Part shown: positions 1 to 9,289 of the stretch, one piece after another
How the letters are laid out: each line of letters begins with the position of its first letter
Position numbering within the stretch: position 1 is the stretch's first letter
Source of the DNA: Pontibacter anaerobius
GTDB taxonomy: Bacteria; Bacteroidota; Bacteroidia; Cytophagales; Hymenobacteraceae
Direction: 5' to 3'
Length of the DNA: 64,000 bases
Assembly (NCBI RefSeq): GCF_026241195.1
Contig: NZ_JAPFQO010000011.1
Span: 124,001 to 188,000 of the forward strand
Notes under the pieces: generated by a model
What the model was told of the DNA's origin: nothing
Seen by the model: only the letters and a program-made list of their open reading frames with translations
Database searches by the model: none
Translations under genes and position numbers: made by a program

Positions 1-359
1 TGCAGTTGCACACCGCTATGCCCATAGGCCAGCGACTGGATCTTGAGCAGCAACATGAGTTTCACCACCTCTTGCGGCACCTCGTCGCCGGTTCCGCAGG
101 CATGCGACATCATCAGGTTGCGTTGTAGTTGCTCCAGGTCCTCAGGGGAGATTTTCTTGTCGTAGAGTGAGCCGAAGCCGGTATTTATCCCGTAAATGCT
201 GCGGTGTGTTCCTGTAATTTTCTGCTGCAGATACTCGTGGCAACGCACAATGCGCTCCTCCGCCTGTTCCGACAGTGCCAAAGTATAATTCTCATTTAGG
301 ATCGTGCCGATAAGCTCCAGCGTCAGGTGCTGGCTGGAGATGTGGTGTACCTGGGCCAT
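1..359 (-). CDS. hutH: Histidine/aromatic amino acid ammonia-lyase, N-terminal part (cut by window edge)
   Basis: The reverse strand from the ATG at 357-359 encodes 119 residues before the window ends. Visible family signatures are YGINTGFGS at about residues 56-64 and NLMMSHACGTGDEV at about 81-94, both typical of the MIO-dependent ammonia-lyase superfamily. Such enzymes deaminate histidine to urocanate, or tyrosine/phenylalanine to cinnamates. The Ala-Ser-Gly triad that forms the MIO group lies outside the window. It starts 5 nt after the hisS stop and is probably co-transcribed with it. Bacteroidota use both true HutH and a tyrosine-lyase relative for aryl-polyene pigments, and the N-terminus alone cannot separate them. 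Family call is firm, substrate is not. Confidence 0.85.
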   Translation of the reverse strand, partial: MAQVHHISSQHLTLELIGTILNENYTLALSEQAEERIVRCHEYLQQKITGTHRSIYGINTGFGSLYDKKISPEDLEQLQRNLMMSHACGTGDEVPQEVVKLMLLLKIQSLAYGHSGVQL

Positions 360-364
360 TTACG

Positions 365-1759
365 TTATTTCAGTTGCGTGATGATTTCCTCTATTGTCAG
401 GTCATGCTGCTCTCCGCGTTTCATGTCACGCAGTTTCAGCTTCCCGGATGCCATTTCCTCAGAGCCGATCAGGATCACATATGGGATGTTCTTTTGATCG
501 GCATAGCCCATCTGCTTCTTCAGCTTGGCTGCCTCCGGGTACAATTCAGCACTAATACCGGCATCGCGCAGTTGCTGCAGCACTGGTAAGGCATACATCT
601 CGGAGTCCTTATCGAACTGCACAATAAGGGCAGTAGTACTCTGCTGGCTGCTCTCCGGGAACAGTTGCAGCTCTTCCAGTACATCGTAAATCCGATCGAC
701 CCCGAATGAGAAGCCTACACCCGAAACGCCCGGCAACCCGAACATGCCTGTCAGGTTATCATACCGGCCTCCGCCACTGATGCTGCCCATACTTACATTA
801 TTCACCTTCACCTCGAAAATGCAGCCGGTGTAGTAGGAGAGGCCACGGGCCAGGGTCACGTCCAGCATCAGGCGCGGCTCCCCGGATGGGTTCTCGGCCG
901 TTAGCGCCTTGCTTTGCAGCCCTTGCAGGTATGCCCATACTTCACGAAGGTCGTTCAGGCCGCGCTCGCCCTCTGCTGTGTTGCCAAGTATACTTTGGAG
1001 TTGCGCCAGTTTCTCTTCGTTGCTGCCGTTCAGGTCATAGAGCGGCTCTAACTTGTTAACAGCATCTACTGTTATCCCACGCTCCAGCAGCTCCTTGCGT
1101 ACGCCCTCTTGGCCTATTTTGTCCAGCTTGTCGATGGCTACGCAGATGTCGCCTTCGCGCCCTTTTTCGTCAATGGCCTCAGCAATCCCTGCCAGCACGC
1201 CACGGTGGTTTATTTTGATGGTGAAGTCAGTTAACCCTAGATCAGTCAGAGCCCCGTTGATCATCTGCACGATCTCAGCCTCGCACAGCAGCGAGTTGGT
1301 GCCCACCACGTCGGCATCGCACTGGTAAAACTCGCGGTAGCGGCCTTTCTGCGGACGGTCGGCCCGCCAAACAGGCTGAATCTGGTACCGCTTGAACGGG
1401 AAGGTAATCTCGTTGCGGTTCATCACCACAAACCGGGCAAAGGGCACAGTCAGGTCGTAGCGCAGTGCTTTCTCTGAGATCTTTCGGGTCAGATGCTTGT
1501 AGCCCTGCTCCACATCCTCTGGCTTAGTCTTAGCCAGGAAATCCCCTGAGTTAAGGATCTTGAAGATCAGCTGGTCGCCCTCATCGCCATACTTGCCAGT
1601 CAGCACCGACAGTTGCTCCATGGCAGGAGTTTCGAGGGGCAGGTAGCCAAACTTCTCGAAGGTGCGGCGGATGATGCCAAAAATATAGTTCCGTTTGGCC
1701 ACGACAGCCGGGCCAAAATCTCTTGTTCCTTTCGGTATAGATGGTTTCTCTTTGCTCAT
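365..1759 (-). CDS. hisS: Histidyl-tRNA synthetase
   Basis: A 464-residue class II aminoacyl-tRNA synthetase that charges tRNA-His in the cytoplasm. Residues 8-15 (IPKGTRDF) are the usual HisRS opening. Motif 2 is around 133-150 (RADRPQKGRYREFYQCDAD). The histidine-binding signature GLSYYTGCIFEV lies near 310-320, followed by GGGRYDNL and a motif 3 region GVGFSFGVDRI. The C-terminal anticodon-binding domain begins near 380. The protein is longer than the usual 420-430 residues partly because of an insert near residues 69-98, which I believe is common in Bacteroidota enzymes. It lies between the polysaccharide cluster and the ammonia-lyase gene on the same strand. Confidence 0.97.
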   Translation of the reverse strand: MSKEKPSIPKGTRDFGPAVVAKRNYIFGIIRRTFEKFGYLPLETPAMEQLSVLTGKYGDEGDQLIFKILNSGDFLAKTKPEDVEQGYKHLTRKISEKALRYDLTVPFARFVVMNRNEITFPFKRYQIQPVWRADRPQKGRYREFYQCDADVVGTNSLLCEAEIVQMINGALTDLGLTDFTIKINHRGVLAGIAEAIDEKGREGDICVAIDKLDKIGQEGVRKELLERGITVDAVNKLEPLYDLNGSNEEKLAQLQSILGNTAEGERGLNDLREVWAYLQGLQSKALTAENPSGEPRLMLDVTLARGLSYYTGCIFEVKVNNVSMGSISGGGRYDNLTGMFGLPGVSGVGFSFGVDRIYDVLEELQLFPESSQQSTTALIVQFDKDSEMYALPVLQQLRDAGISAELYPEAAKLKKQMGYADQKNIPYVILIGSEEMASGKLKLRDMKRGEQHDLTIEEIITQLK

Positions 1760-1851
1760 GCTTTTGCAGGTTTGCCGGCGAAGTTACTAAAAGTGGAGCA
1801 AAGGTGGGAGGGGAGATACAGTTTGAGGTGAAAGAGATGGCTCAGAAGTAA

Positions 1852-3225
1852 TTAAAAAGCGTGCTTGTCGCCCCTTATCACGTTGTAAACAGTGTAGAAG
1901 ATTATCTTCAGGTCCAGGAAGAAAGACCAGTTCTCAAGGTAAAAGATATCAAGCTTTACACGCCCACGGATCTGATAGTTCTCAGTTGTGTCTCCTCGGT
2001 AGCCCCGCACCTGCGACAAGCCTGTGATACCTGGCTTTACAAAGTGCCTCACTTTATACTTCTCTGCTACCATAGCATACTCCTCATCAGCCTTAAGCAT
2101 GTGAGGGCGTGGACCCACGATAGACATTTGCCCAAACAAAACATTAAAGAACTGAGGAAGCTCATCGAGGCTGGTTTTACGGAGGAAAGCACCAATGGGG
2201 GTGATCCTGGAGTCGCCCCTGCGGGCAAGTTGAGAGTTGGCTTCTGTATTGACATACATTGTTCTTAGCTTTAGGCACCTGAATGTCTTGTTGTCCATCC
2301 CAGAACGCACCTGCCTGAAAAATATTGGTCCTTTAGAATTGATCCTAATGAGGAGAGCCAGTATCGGTAGCAGCCATGACAGAAGTAGAACCACTACTGT
2401 AAGCGAGAAAAAAATATCGAACGCTCTTTTGAAGAACTTATTTATGACATCATCAAGAGGAATGGATCGAACAATCAGGACCGGAACAACATCGTAGAAA
2501 TCAATTTTTAGCTGCTGATGGGTGTAACTCCCTGGTTCTGGCAAAAATTTTACGCGCAGTAGGTTATCATCGGCAAAGCTTAGCAGTTGTGTGATTTCAT
2601 CCTTTTCTAGCTCAAACGGGCAACAGTAAACCTCGTGTACTTCGTTGTTTAATACGAACTGCTCAATATCAGCCACCTTTCCTTTGTAGCTGCCGTGTGT
2701 TTTCTCTTTATTATGGAAAAAGCCAAGGAACTTATAACCAAATTCAGGGTGCCGCTTAAAGAAATGCTCCAGTTCCAGAGCCATTTCATTGTGCCCTGCA
2801 ATAATGACTTTGCGTAAGTTGTAGCCTTTCCTTCTGTAGACCCTAAGCGCTGTAGTAACTACAACCCTCCATAAAACCACAAGGACAGCCAAAACAATAT
2901 AATGATTTAGAAGTACCTGCCTTGAGATAATATCTGTACCCGTGATATTCAAGCCTGCTTCCATGAGCACCAGGTATAGCAGTATGGCCTTGAGGGCTGT
3001 AACCACAACCCGAATTCGGGTAGTAACACGGTAAATCTTATAGGTACCTAGCAGCGTAGTGCATATAAACCAGCCTGTTAAGGAAAACAGTAGCGAGAAC
3101 AAAAACAACGACTGTGTGATCCTGGTAGAGGAAAGAGTAAAGGCAACACCTATGGATAAGGCAATTGCTCCTACATCACCCAGAATGTGAATCAGCTTTA
3201 TATATTTCGAATAGCGGCCTATCAT
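1852..3225 (-). CDS. Priming sugar-phosphate transferase (polyprenyl glycosylphosphotransferase)
   Basis: 457 residues. The N-terminal third has about four to five hydrophobic helices. A Rossmann-like segment (KVIIAGHNEMALELE, about 140-155) follows, then another membrane helix near 280 and the cytosolic catalytic domain. The catalytic part carries CLKLRTMYV, TPIGAFLRKTSLDELPQ, FGQMSIVGPRPHM and PGITGLSQVRG, all signatures of the WcaJ/WbaP bacterial sugar transferase family. These enzymes move a sugar-1-phosphate from a nucleotide sugar to undecaprenyl phosphate at the inner membrane and so start repeat-unit assembly. It is the last gene of the polysaccharide cluster, 92 bp upstream of hisS. 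The transferred sugar cannot be read from the sequence. Confidence 0.93.
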   Translation of the reverse strand: MIGRYSKYIKLIHILGDVGAIALSIGVAFTLSSTRITQSLFLFSLLFSLTGWFICTTLLGTYKIYRVTTRIRVVVTALKAILLYLVLMEAGLNITGTDIISRQVLLNHYIVLAVLVVLWRVVVTTALRVYRRKGYNLRKVIIAGHNEMALELEHFFKRHPEFGYKFLGFFHNKEKTHGSYKGKVADIEQFVLNNEVHEVYCCPFELEKDEITQLLSFADDNLLRVKFLPEPGSYTHQQLKIDFYDVVPVLIVRSIPLDDVINKFFKRAFDIFFSLTVVVLLLSWLLPILALLIRINSKGPIFFRQVRSGMDNKTFRCLKLRTMYVNTEANSQLARRGDSRITPIGAFLRKTSLDELPQFFNVLFGQMSIVGPRPHMLKADEEYAMVAEKYKVRHFVKPGITGLSQVRGYRGDTTENYQIRGRVKLDIFYLENWSFFLDLKIIFYTVYNVIRGDKHAF

Positions 3226-3354
3226 CAGGTTTGTCAGTTGAGACAGTGGGTAAATATACTAAGTTCCTGCCGAGGACTCTAAACTTCAGAAGCTAATCTT
3301 ATAAACTAATAAAGGTTTCAGCGCGCTCCGCATCAAAACTGGGGTATGTAAGTA

Positions 3355-4464
3355 CTAGTTTGTTTTGTGGTATGATTCTTTAACGAATTCTGACATCTTG
3401 GTCTTAAAAGCTTCTGAACTGAACCTTTCTGCGTTTTTCCTGATAACCGATGGGGCGAAATCTGTGATGCGGGACTCAAATTCGTATATTGCATTTACAA
3501 GAGAACGCACGTGCTGCTCCTTATATAGAATTCCTGTAACACCCTCTATTACAGTCTCACATGCTCCCCCTTTGCCAAAGGCAATCACTGGTGTTCCGCA
3601 TGCCTGCGCCTCCACAGGTATAATCCCAAAATCTTCCTCTGCAGCGAAAATAAAGGCCCGTGCCTTTTGCATGTGTGTTTTAAGTACCTCAAATGGCTGG
3701 TAGCCCATAAACACGATATTGCTCCTAACTTTAGCCTTTATTTTATTAAAGTCGGGTCCATCGCCTATCACAACGAGTTTCTTGTCGGGCAGCTGTGCAA
3801 AAGTCTCTACAATCATATCAACCTTTTTGTAAGGCACCAGCCGCGATGCTGTCAAATAGAAATCCTCTTTTGCCATAGAAATGCTGAAACTATCAACATC
3901 TACAGGAGGGTAAATAATGGAAGCTTCTCTATTATATACCTTTTTGATGCGGCGCGCTATGTAGGACGAGTTTGCGATAAAATGATCGGGCCTGTTAGCA
4001 GTTGTATAGTCCCACATCCGCATGTAGTGTAGGATCGATTTGGCAAGTAAACCTTTTAGCCCCTTATTAAGACCAGATTCGCGGAGGTACTGGTGGTACA
4101 GGTCCCAGGCATAACGAATAGGAGAGTGGCAATAGCAAATATGCACCTGACCGGCATGGGTGATTACCCCTTTAGCCACAGCATGGCTACTCGATATAAC
4201 CACATCGTATGCCGACACATCTAGTTGTTCGATGGCTAAAGGCATCAGCGCCAGGTAATTTCTGTAGTGCTTACGTGCGAATGGCAGTTTCTGAATAAAA
4301 GTAGTGTTGGCTCTTTTGTTCAGTATGTGTTTTCTGAGGTGATCAGGCATGAAGTCGATCACTGAGAACAGGTCAGCCTCAGGGTATACCTGCAGCAGTT
4401 GCTCTACCACACGCTCCGATCCTGCGTAATCTACAAACCACTCGTGTACTATGGCTACTTTCAC
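3355..4464 (-). CDS. GT4 family glycosyltransferase
   Basis: 369 residues with two Rossmann domains (GT-B fold). It opens with MKVAIVHEWFVDYAGSERV, a glycine-rich acceptor loop typical of family GT4. The C-terminal donor site shows EEDFGIIPVEAQACGTPVIAF near 275-295, the E-x7-E retaining motif. It should add one sugar from a nucleotide donor to the lipid-linked repeat unit on the cytoplasmic face. It lies between the O-antigen ligase-like gene and the priming transferase, with 129 bp before the latter. Donor and acceptor are unknown. The WbaZ/mannosyltransferase-like opening suggests a hexose donor, but that is a guess. Confidence 0.9.
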   Translation of the reverse strand: MKVAIVHEWFVDYAGSERVVEQLLQVYPEADLFSVIDFMPDHLRKHILNKRANTTFIQKLPFARKHYRNYLALMPLAIEQLDVSAYDVVISSSHAVAKGVITHAGQVHICYCHSPIRYAWDLYHQYLRESGLNKGLKGLLAKSILHYMRMWDYTTANRPDHFIANSSYIARRIKKVYNREASIIYPPVDVDSFSISMAKEDFYLTASRLVPYKKVDMIVETFAQLPDKKLVVIGDGPDFNKIKAKVRSNIVFMGYQPFEVLKTHMQKARAFIFAAEEDFGIIPVEAQACGTPVIAFGKGGACETVIEGVTGILYKEQHVRSLVNAIYEFESRITDFAPSVIRKNAERFSSEAFKTKMSEFVKESYHKTN

Positions 4465-4490
4465 TATTAGATATTTTGGTAAAATAAGAA

Positions 4491-4516
4491 GAAGCCCTGG
4501 TTTTTCGGCAGGGCAC
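4491..4516 (-). terminator. Weak terminator-like hairpin inside the polysaccharide cluster
   Basis: GCCCTG at 4494-4499 pairs with CAGGGC at 4509-4514 around a 9-nt loop. On the minus strand the stem is followed by a T-rich run (4493 downward, TTCTTCTTATTTT). It lies between the ligase-like gene ending at 4570 and the glycosyltransferase starting at 4464, so it may reduce transcription of the last two cluster genes. The stem is only 6 bp. Confidence 0.4.
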
Positions 4517-4569
4517 TTTACTTTAATGATAAATACTAAAAATCAAAAGGATTGGTACCAAACTACTTA

Positions 4570-5820
4570 CTATACCTTAGCTTCGGAGATTACCTCTTTT
4601 GTAGTAATTATGGGTTGTTTCTGGTCCATAAGATAAACTGTAAATATAGTATAGAAGAAAGCAAATGATGCTACACCCCAATACCTTGACAGCACCACCT
4701 CTGTGAGAAACACTATCAGAAAAAGTAAATAGAAAGCAACGTGCATAGGTTTACTGGCGCGCACTGCTATAAAGACAGGATGCAGCATCAGGTACAGTAA
4801 CAGTAACAAACCAACTATGCCTACAGCCATTGTCACATGAAGGTACTGGTTGTGCGGGTTAAACAGGAGGAAATGTTCAGGGAGTCCCCAACTCAAGTAC
4901 ACTCTATCCAACTCTGCCTGAATATCCCCAATACCAACTCCTGTGAGCGGATGTTCCTGAATGATCGATAAGCTGGCCCGGTAGATGGTTATCCTTTCGG
5001 ATACGCCATAGCCCGAAGAAACAATAGCGGTGAACCTATCCTGAAAGTGCGCATAATACTTAAAAGAAAGGCCAATAGCAGCAACCAGGATCACCAGAAA
5101 GGTGATATATAATCCGATCTTCTTCTGTTTAGCTAACTTAAAATAGAGATAGGCAACCAACAATATAAAATTACTAAACAAAGCTGTTCTGGAAGATAGG
5201 ATTAGTAAAAAAACACTAAAGTACAGGCACAGCAGTAAATCCGTCTTGTAAAAGTGTTTTCTGTCATTGTTGATAAGAAGTATAGAAAGGTTTCCAAGTA
5301 CAAGCAGTAAGGAAAGATATGGTGTATGGATCCTATCAGAAAGCTGATGCGGCAAATGCTCAATAGAGAAATGCTCAGTAGGTAAGTTGTAGAACTGATA
5401 GGCCTCAAAGAAGCTGACAATCGTAAACAGCAGGCAAGCAATAGTATAAACTCTTAGTATACCTTTTAGCTCACCGGTACTCAAATGGATACTTCCTATA
5501 ACTATAGGTAGTACGAGAAGCAGAAGCTCTTTTTCCAAGTAAGGCAGGCCATTGTGTTTAGAGTACAACAGACTTACGGTAAATAGTAAAAAGAGCGCAG
5601 GAAGCAACAGAACAGCTTTATGTGCTAACAGAATATTTACTTTCTCCTTTAAGGGAGAGGAAAAGAGCCATAAGATGATGAAAATAGCTAAAATACCTAC
5701 ACTTAAGGAGCGGTTAAATAATACAGATCCTACAAACGCACCTAACAGTATCACCTTTAGGTTGTACTGTTGAAGTATGGCATATTTGCTGCCCACACTA
5801 TAGTTTAGTAATTGCATCAT
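4570..5820 (-). CDS. O-antigen ligase/polymerase family membrane protein
   Basis: 416 residues with about ten to twelve transmembrane helices. A large periplasmic loop near 240-310 contains ERITIYRASLSIIQEHPLTGVGIG and later LFNPHNQYLHV. The loop with H-x-x-Q/N-x-x-L after a GxGxG turn is the hallmark of the WaaL/Wzy_C superfamily. Such proteins either join the finished O-chain to lipid A-core or polymerise repeat units in the periplasm. A second polymerase-like gene is at 6855-8057, so this copy may be the ligase. The start overlaps the end of the upstream glycosyltransferase by 23 bp, indicating translational coupling. An adjacent second Met leaves the start uncertain by one codon. Confidence 0.87.
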   Translation of the reverse strand: MMQLLNYSVGSKYAILQQYNLKVILLGAFVGSVLFNRSLSVGILAIFIILWLFSSPLKEKVNILLAHKAVLLLPALFLLFTVSLLYSKHNGLPYLEKELLLLVLPIVIGSIHLSTGELKGILRVYTIACLLFTIVSFFEAYQFYNLPTEHFSIEHLPHQLSDRIHTPYLSLLLVLGNLSILLINNDRKHFYKTDLLLCLYFSVFLLILSSRTALFSNFILLVAYLYFKLAKQKKIGLYITFLVILVAAIGLSFKYYAHFQDRFTAIVSSGYGVSERITIYRASLSIIQEHPLTGVGIGDIQAELDRVYLSWGLPEHFLLFNPHNQYLHVTMAVGIVGLLLLLYLMLHPVFIAVRASKPMHVAFYLLFLIVFLTEVVLSRYWGVASFAFFYTIFTVYLMDQKQPIITTKEVISEAKV

Positions 5821-6862
5821 ATAGTTTCGTTGCAGAGTTTGTCCAACTGTATTCCCGGCATTTGCTTAAGCCTTTGTTAGAGTATTCTTCCAACAAAGCA
5901 GGTGCTTTCAAAAGGTTGGAAATAGTCGTAGCTATATCATTTATATTATTTGGATTGGTATAAAAAGCGGCTCCGCCACAGACCTCTTTTGCTGCCGCAA
6001 TATCTGACGTTAAAACTGGTGTCCCCATAGCCATTGCCTCAATATTGGGCAACCCAAATCCTTCATAAAATGATAGGTATGCAAAAAGCTTGGCATTAGA
6101 GTACAAGCCCGGCAAGTCTTCATCAGATACTCTTCCTAATAACTTTATCCGATTATCATTCTGAATAATTCTTTCAAGGTCAGTACTGGCATAAGCGGCG
6201 CTTTTACCCCCAATTATATAGAGGTCATGGTCCGTGACTTCTGCCTGTGTAAACCCCAGTATTAGGTTTCTCAGGTTCTTTCTGGGATCTAATGAACTCA
6301 CTGTTAAAACATATTTGGCTTTTGTCGCAGGCCTCTGAAAGTCTGAACGCTTGAAACTGCCCGAAACAGCATTATAGATTACCTGTACCTTTCTCTTCGG
6401 AAGATCGAACTTTGATAGAATCTCTCCTTTGACTGCCTTACTAACTGTAAATACGAGCCTGGAGCTTTCTATGATCCTTGGTGTTAAGAAACGATAGTAG
6501 GTGCGATAAGGAAGCGAAAACCACTTTGGATTATGGAAGACAGCTAAATCATGAATGGTAACTACGTTATTACCGTACAGTATGGGAGCAGAGTTAGCCA
6601 AATTTATAAGAACGGGATTTCCCTGCGAACGTAAAAACTGCATTAGATCCAACTGCTCCCACAAATGGCCTGTATGTTTCCCGACTACAATTGCCTCAAG
6701 CTCAGAGGAAAGGCCTTTATGCAGGATATTGGGAGGTGATACAAAGCAAATTTGTCCAGCCGGGGCAATCTGTTTCAGCTGTTTAGAAATTTCAATTGCA
6801 AAACGCTGAACACCTGTAACCTCTTGTGTTAGGAACCTCGCGTTTATAAATATCTTATTCAA
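5798..6862 (-). CDS. GT4 family glycosyltransferase
   Basis: 354 residues of GT-B fold. The N-terminus MNKIFINARFLTQEVTGVQRF matches GT4 enzymes with a GVQRF/GIGRY acceptor loop (mannosyl- and rhamnosyltransferase-like). The donor domain shows YEGFGLPNIEAMAMGTPVL near 270-290 with the two spaced glutamates. The central segment TVSSLDPRKNLRNLI is another GT4 signature. It probably adds a sugar to the lipid-linked intermediate in the cytoplasm. It overlaps both neighbours (8 bp with the upstream polymerase-like gene, 23 bp with the downstream ligase-like gene), so these three genes form a tightly coupled unit. Confidence 0.9.
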   Translation of the reverse strand: MNKIFINARFLTQEVTGVQRFAIEISKQLKQIAPAGQICFVSPPNILHKGLSSELEAIVVGKHTGHLWEQLDLMQFLRSQGNPVLINLANSAPILYGNNVVTIHDLAVFHNPKWFSLPYRTYYRFLTPRIIESSRLVFTVSKAVKGEILSKFDLPKRKVQVIYNAVSGSFKRSDFQRPATKAKYVLTVSSLDPRKNLRNLILGFTQAEVTDHDLYIIGGKSAAYASTDLERIIQNDNRIKLLGRVSDEDLPGLYSNAKLFAYLSFYEGFGLPNIEAMAMGTPVLTSDIAAAKEVCGGAAFYTNPNNINDIATTISNLLKAPALLEEYSNKGLSKCREYSWTNSATKLYDAITKL

Positions 6863-8057
6863 TGGTATCTAGTTGTAGTTCGTGCCCCCCTTTAGGAAAG
6901 CGCAAAACTAAGTATTTATAGAGAGTATAGATAATAATAAAAATGACCAGAGGGACAAAAAAGCGGGTGTTGTAAAAATTTACAAATCTAGGTAACTCAA
7001 GTATTACAGTTACTAAGTTAGGATATATACATAGCGCGACTAAACTACCTTTCTTTATCGACCTGAAGGATTTGAAAAACGCTATAAACAACGCAACAAA
7101 TACGAAAATACTCAGGAAGCCGAAATCTGTATAAAACATGTTTAGCCCTCCTGGATTTGTAAAATCTACCCATCTAAACTCCCCATAATCTACTTCTGGC
7201 TGCCCAATTTCAATTGGGAAAATTCTGCTAACTATTCTTTCAAAAGGATAGAAGTAGTGGTTTGTTGTAAAAGCTAAATCATGGGTAATAGAGTAATAGA
7301 ACTTATTCGTAGTGTCAGCATAATAAGCGAAAAAGCGTTCCAAGGTCCATGATATGGCAAACCAAGGATCTACTCCTCCACCCTTTAAAATATATTGGTT
7401 ATAGAACTGTCTACTTAGCTCCAGTATCATGAAAAACAGCAGCAGTAAACCGAAATACTTGACAATCTTAGTAACATACAATTTCTTCTCAGAGGCTAAA
7501 AAGTAGGTGACAAAAACTGGAACCAGAAACTCGAGAAATGCGACTCTTTCTGCCATTAAAACAGATCTTACTAACAGAATCAATCCTAAAATAACCAATA
7601 CCAGTTTGTACTTTTTACCATGATGGTAGGAGTAGTATATGTAAGGGGGCAGAAAGAACATATAGGTTTGAGACAGGATATTGATTCCTCCGAACGTTTC
7701 TATTGACTCTTTTGCACTCAAAATATTCCCACTGTAGGCCAGAAATGCATTGAGCACGATCAGTACATTCATTACCAGCGCTATAAGCAAACCGGCCTTG
7801 CTAATCCAGATAAACTGGCTGGGGATTTGAAGCTTAGAGATATACCGGTTAGGTGCAAAGCTGAACTTCGACAGGTAAAAGGAGATAATAACCAAGAGGG
7901 CTACAAAAGAACTGATCAGCAAATGGACAGATGGTGAGAATACCTTGGTGTATGTGAAGTGCAGGGAAGGGTATAAGTAGGGGATGGTAAATAGGAATAC
8001 AAACCCTAGCGCATAAAGAACAGGATGAGAAAAATTTATTTTTATAGGTACTCTCAT
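6855..8057 (-). CDS. Multi-pass membrane protein, probable Wzy repeat-unit polymerase
   Basis: 400 residues made almost entirely of hydrophobic segments, about ten predicted helices. A long polar loop around residues 225-295 (FAISWTLERFFAYYADTTN to VDFTNPGGLNMFYTDFG) is rich in aromatic residues. Wzy polymerases show this architecture and share very little sequence identity, so the call rests on topology and on location among glycosyltransferases and a flippase. It would join flipped repeat units at the periplasmic face. The upstream glycosyltransferase ends 9 bp before it, and the downstream one overlaps it by 8 bp. Confidence 0.7.
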   Translation of the reverse strand: MRVPIKINFSHPVLYALGFVFLFTIPYLYPSLHFTYTKVFSPSVHLLISSFVALLVIISFYLSKFSFAPNRYISKLQIPSQFIWISKAGLLIALVMNVLIVLNAFLAYSGNILSAKESIETFGGINILSQTYMFFLPPYIYYSYHHGKKYKLVLVILGLILLVRSVLMAERVAFLEFLVPVFVTYFLASEKKLYVTKIVKYFGLLLLFFMILELSRQFYNQYILKGGGVDPWFAISWTLERFFAYYADTTNKFYYSITHDLAFTTNHYFYPFERIVSRIFPIEIGQPEVDYGEFRWVDFTNPGGLNMFYTDFGFLSIFVFVALFIAFFKSFRSIKKGSLVALCIYPNLVTVILELPRFVNFYNTRFFVPLVIFIIIYTLYKYLVLRFPKGGHELQLDTIE

Positions 8058-8066
8058 TGCCGAAAG

Positions 8067-9158
8067 TTATTCTATGATTAGTTTTTGTGCCAGCTCTTTC
8101 CAATCAAGTACATTCCTGTTATCAACCTCACAATGCGGATATCTAAGAGCCTTTTCTAAAGATGCTTGAATGGAAGCTGCGTTACCAGGGGTATAATAAA
8201 AAGCATGCTTTCTGCTCGTTTTTAAGAAGCTGGGCGCAACAATGGGTAACTGGCAATAGGTGTACTGGTGTACCTTCAGCGTATCTGTAAATGCCTCTGC
8301 TCCATTTGTTTGTTGTAAGGTATGAAGACCTGCATCTGCGTATTTTATATAACCTATTGTTTCCTGAAAAGGCATCTCTCCATAGGCTTTAATGTTAGGT
8401 TTAATGGGTAAATTTTGAATAGGTCCTATAATATGAAAATTAAATTCAGGGAACAATGAGGACGCGACTTCGAGAAAGTTCACATCAAAATATGCATTAC
8501 CTATAAACACTAAATTTTTTGAGCCTAATGGATAAGGATTTAGATGTGCTTGGTCATAAGTTTGCTTATCAATTCCATGGAAATGTAACTTAACATTCTT
8601 CTGAGAAAAAAGGGTGAAGAAATGAGAACTTACAATGCTAACAAGGTCAAAGAATGGCAGGATTTTTTCTTCGTACTTGATCAGCGCCGGATGAACCTGT
8701 AAGAAACGAAGGTCATCAGATACTCGGTATATAAACTTAGCTTTTGGGTTCAGCTTCTTAATTTTATCAAAAAGCAGGAGTCCAGGTGTACTCTCAAATA
8801 CTATATAGCTGCTGTTCTTTATAAAGGCAATGGCTTCTTTGTTTATATCGAAGGTAGCATAATATGGTACCAAAGGTGAAGTGAGGGCATTGGTTAAACT
8901 GAAGCGGGTGTTAGCTACATGCCAGGGAGTGAAATGAACATAGCTATGTACTGCCTCTTTGGTTATCATTTGATTTGCCTCCTCTTTGATCGCATACTGC
9001 ATAATGTGATCGCCTTTCAGTTGGTGCAGTTTGCTAACAGGGGCCGTAAAGAAGAGAACCTCATGGCCAAGCTCCTGAAACGCTTTCGCCAAATGGTGAA
9101 AACCCGCTCTCCTTTTTGACCCGAAGTAATGCCCTGTTATCAAAGTAATTTTAGCCAT
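8067..9158 (-). CDS. GumK-like glycosyltransferase
   Basis: 363 residues. The opening KITLITGHYFGSKRRAGFHHLA and the following segments resemble the GumK (GT70) group, whose founding member transfers glucuronic acid during xanthan synthesis. Visible features are a GT-B arrangement with IYRVSDDLRFL near 185-195, FHGIDKQTYD near 205-215 and a donor-side segment AFTDTLKVHQYTYCQLPIVAP near 290-310. A uronic-acid donor would fit the diaminouronate genes in this cluster, but that is inference. It is separated from wbpG by 131 bp containing a 15-bp inverted repeat. Confidence 0.75.
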   Translation of the reverse strand: MAKITLITGHYFGSKRRAGFHHLAKAFQELGHEVLFFTAPVSKLHQLKGDHIMQYAIKEEANQMITKEAVHSYVHFTPWHVANTRFSLTNALTSPLVPYYATFDINKEAIAFIKNSSYIVFESTPGLLLFDKIKKLNPKAKFIYRVSDDLRFLQVHPALIKYEEKILPFFDLVSIVSSHFFTLFSQKNVKLHFHGIDKQTYDQAHLNPYPLGSKNLVFIGNAYFDVNFLEVASSLFPEFNFHIIGPIQNLPIKPNIKAYGEMPFQETIGYIKYADAGLHTLQQTNGAEAFTDTLKVHQYTYCQLPIVAPSFLKTSRKHAFYYTPGNAASIQASLEKALRYPHCEVDNRNVLDWKELAQKLIIE

Positions 9159-9198
9159 ATAATCTTGATGAGGCCCTGGATTTATAGATAATTAAGTA

Positions 9199-9246
9199 TA
9201 AAGGTCTTCAATGCCAGCTATACCATTATGACATTGAAGACCTTTA
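9199..9246. repeat. 15-bp perfect inverted repeat between wbpG-like and GumK-like genes
   Basis: TAAAGGTCTTCAATG at 9199-9213 is perfectly complementary to CATTGAAGACCTTTA at 9232-9246, with an 18-nt loop. On the minus strand the stem is followed by TATACTTAATTA rather than a clean T run. It may be an inefficient terminator or a processing site inside the operon. Confidence 0.75.
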
Positions 9247-9289
9247 CTTACTGTTATTAAGGTTAATCTCCTGCTAAAGAAAAGTAGCT

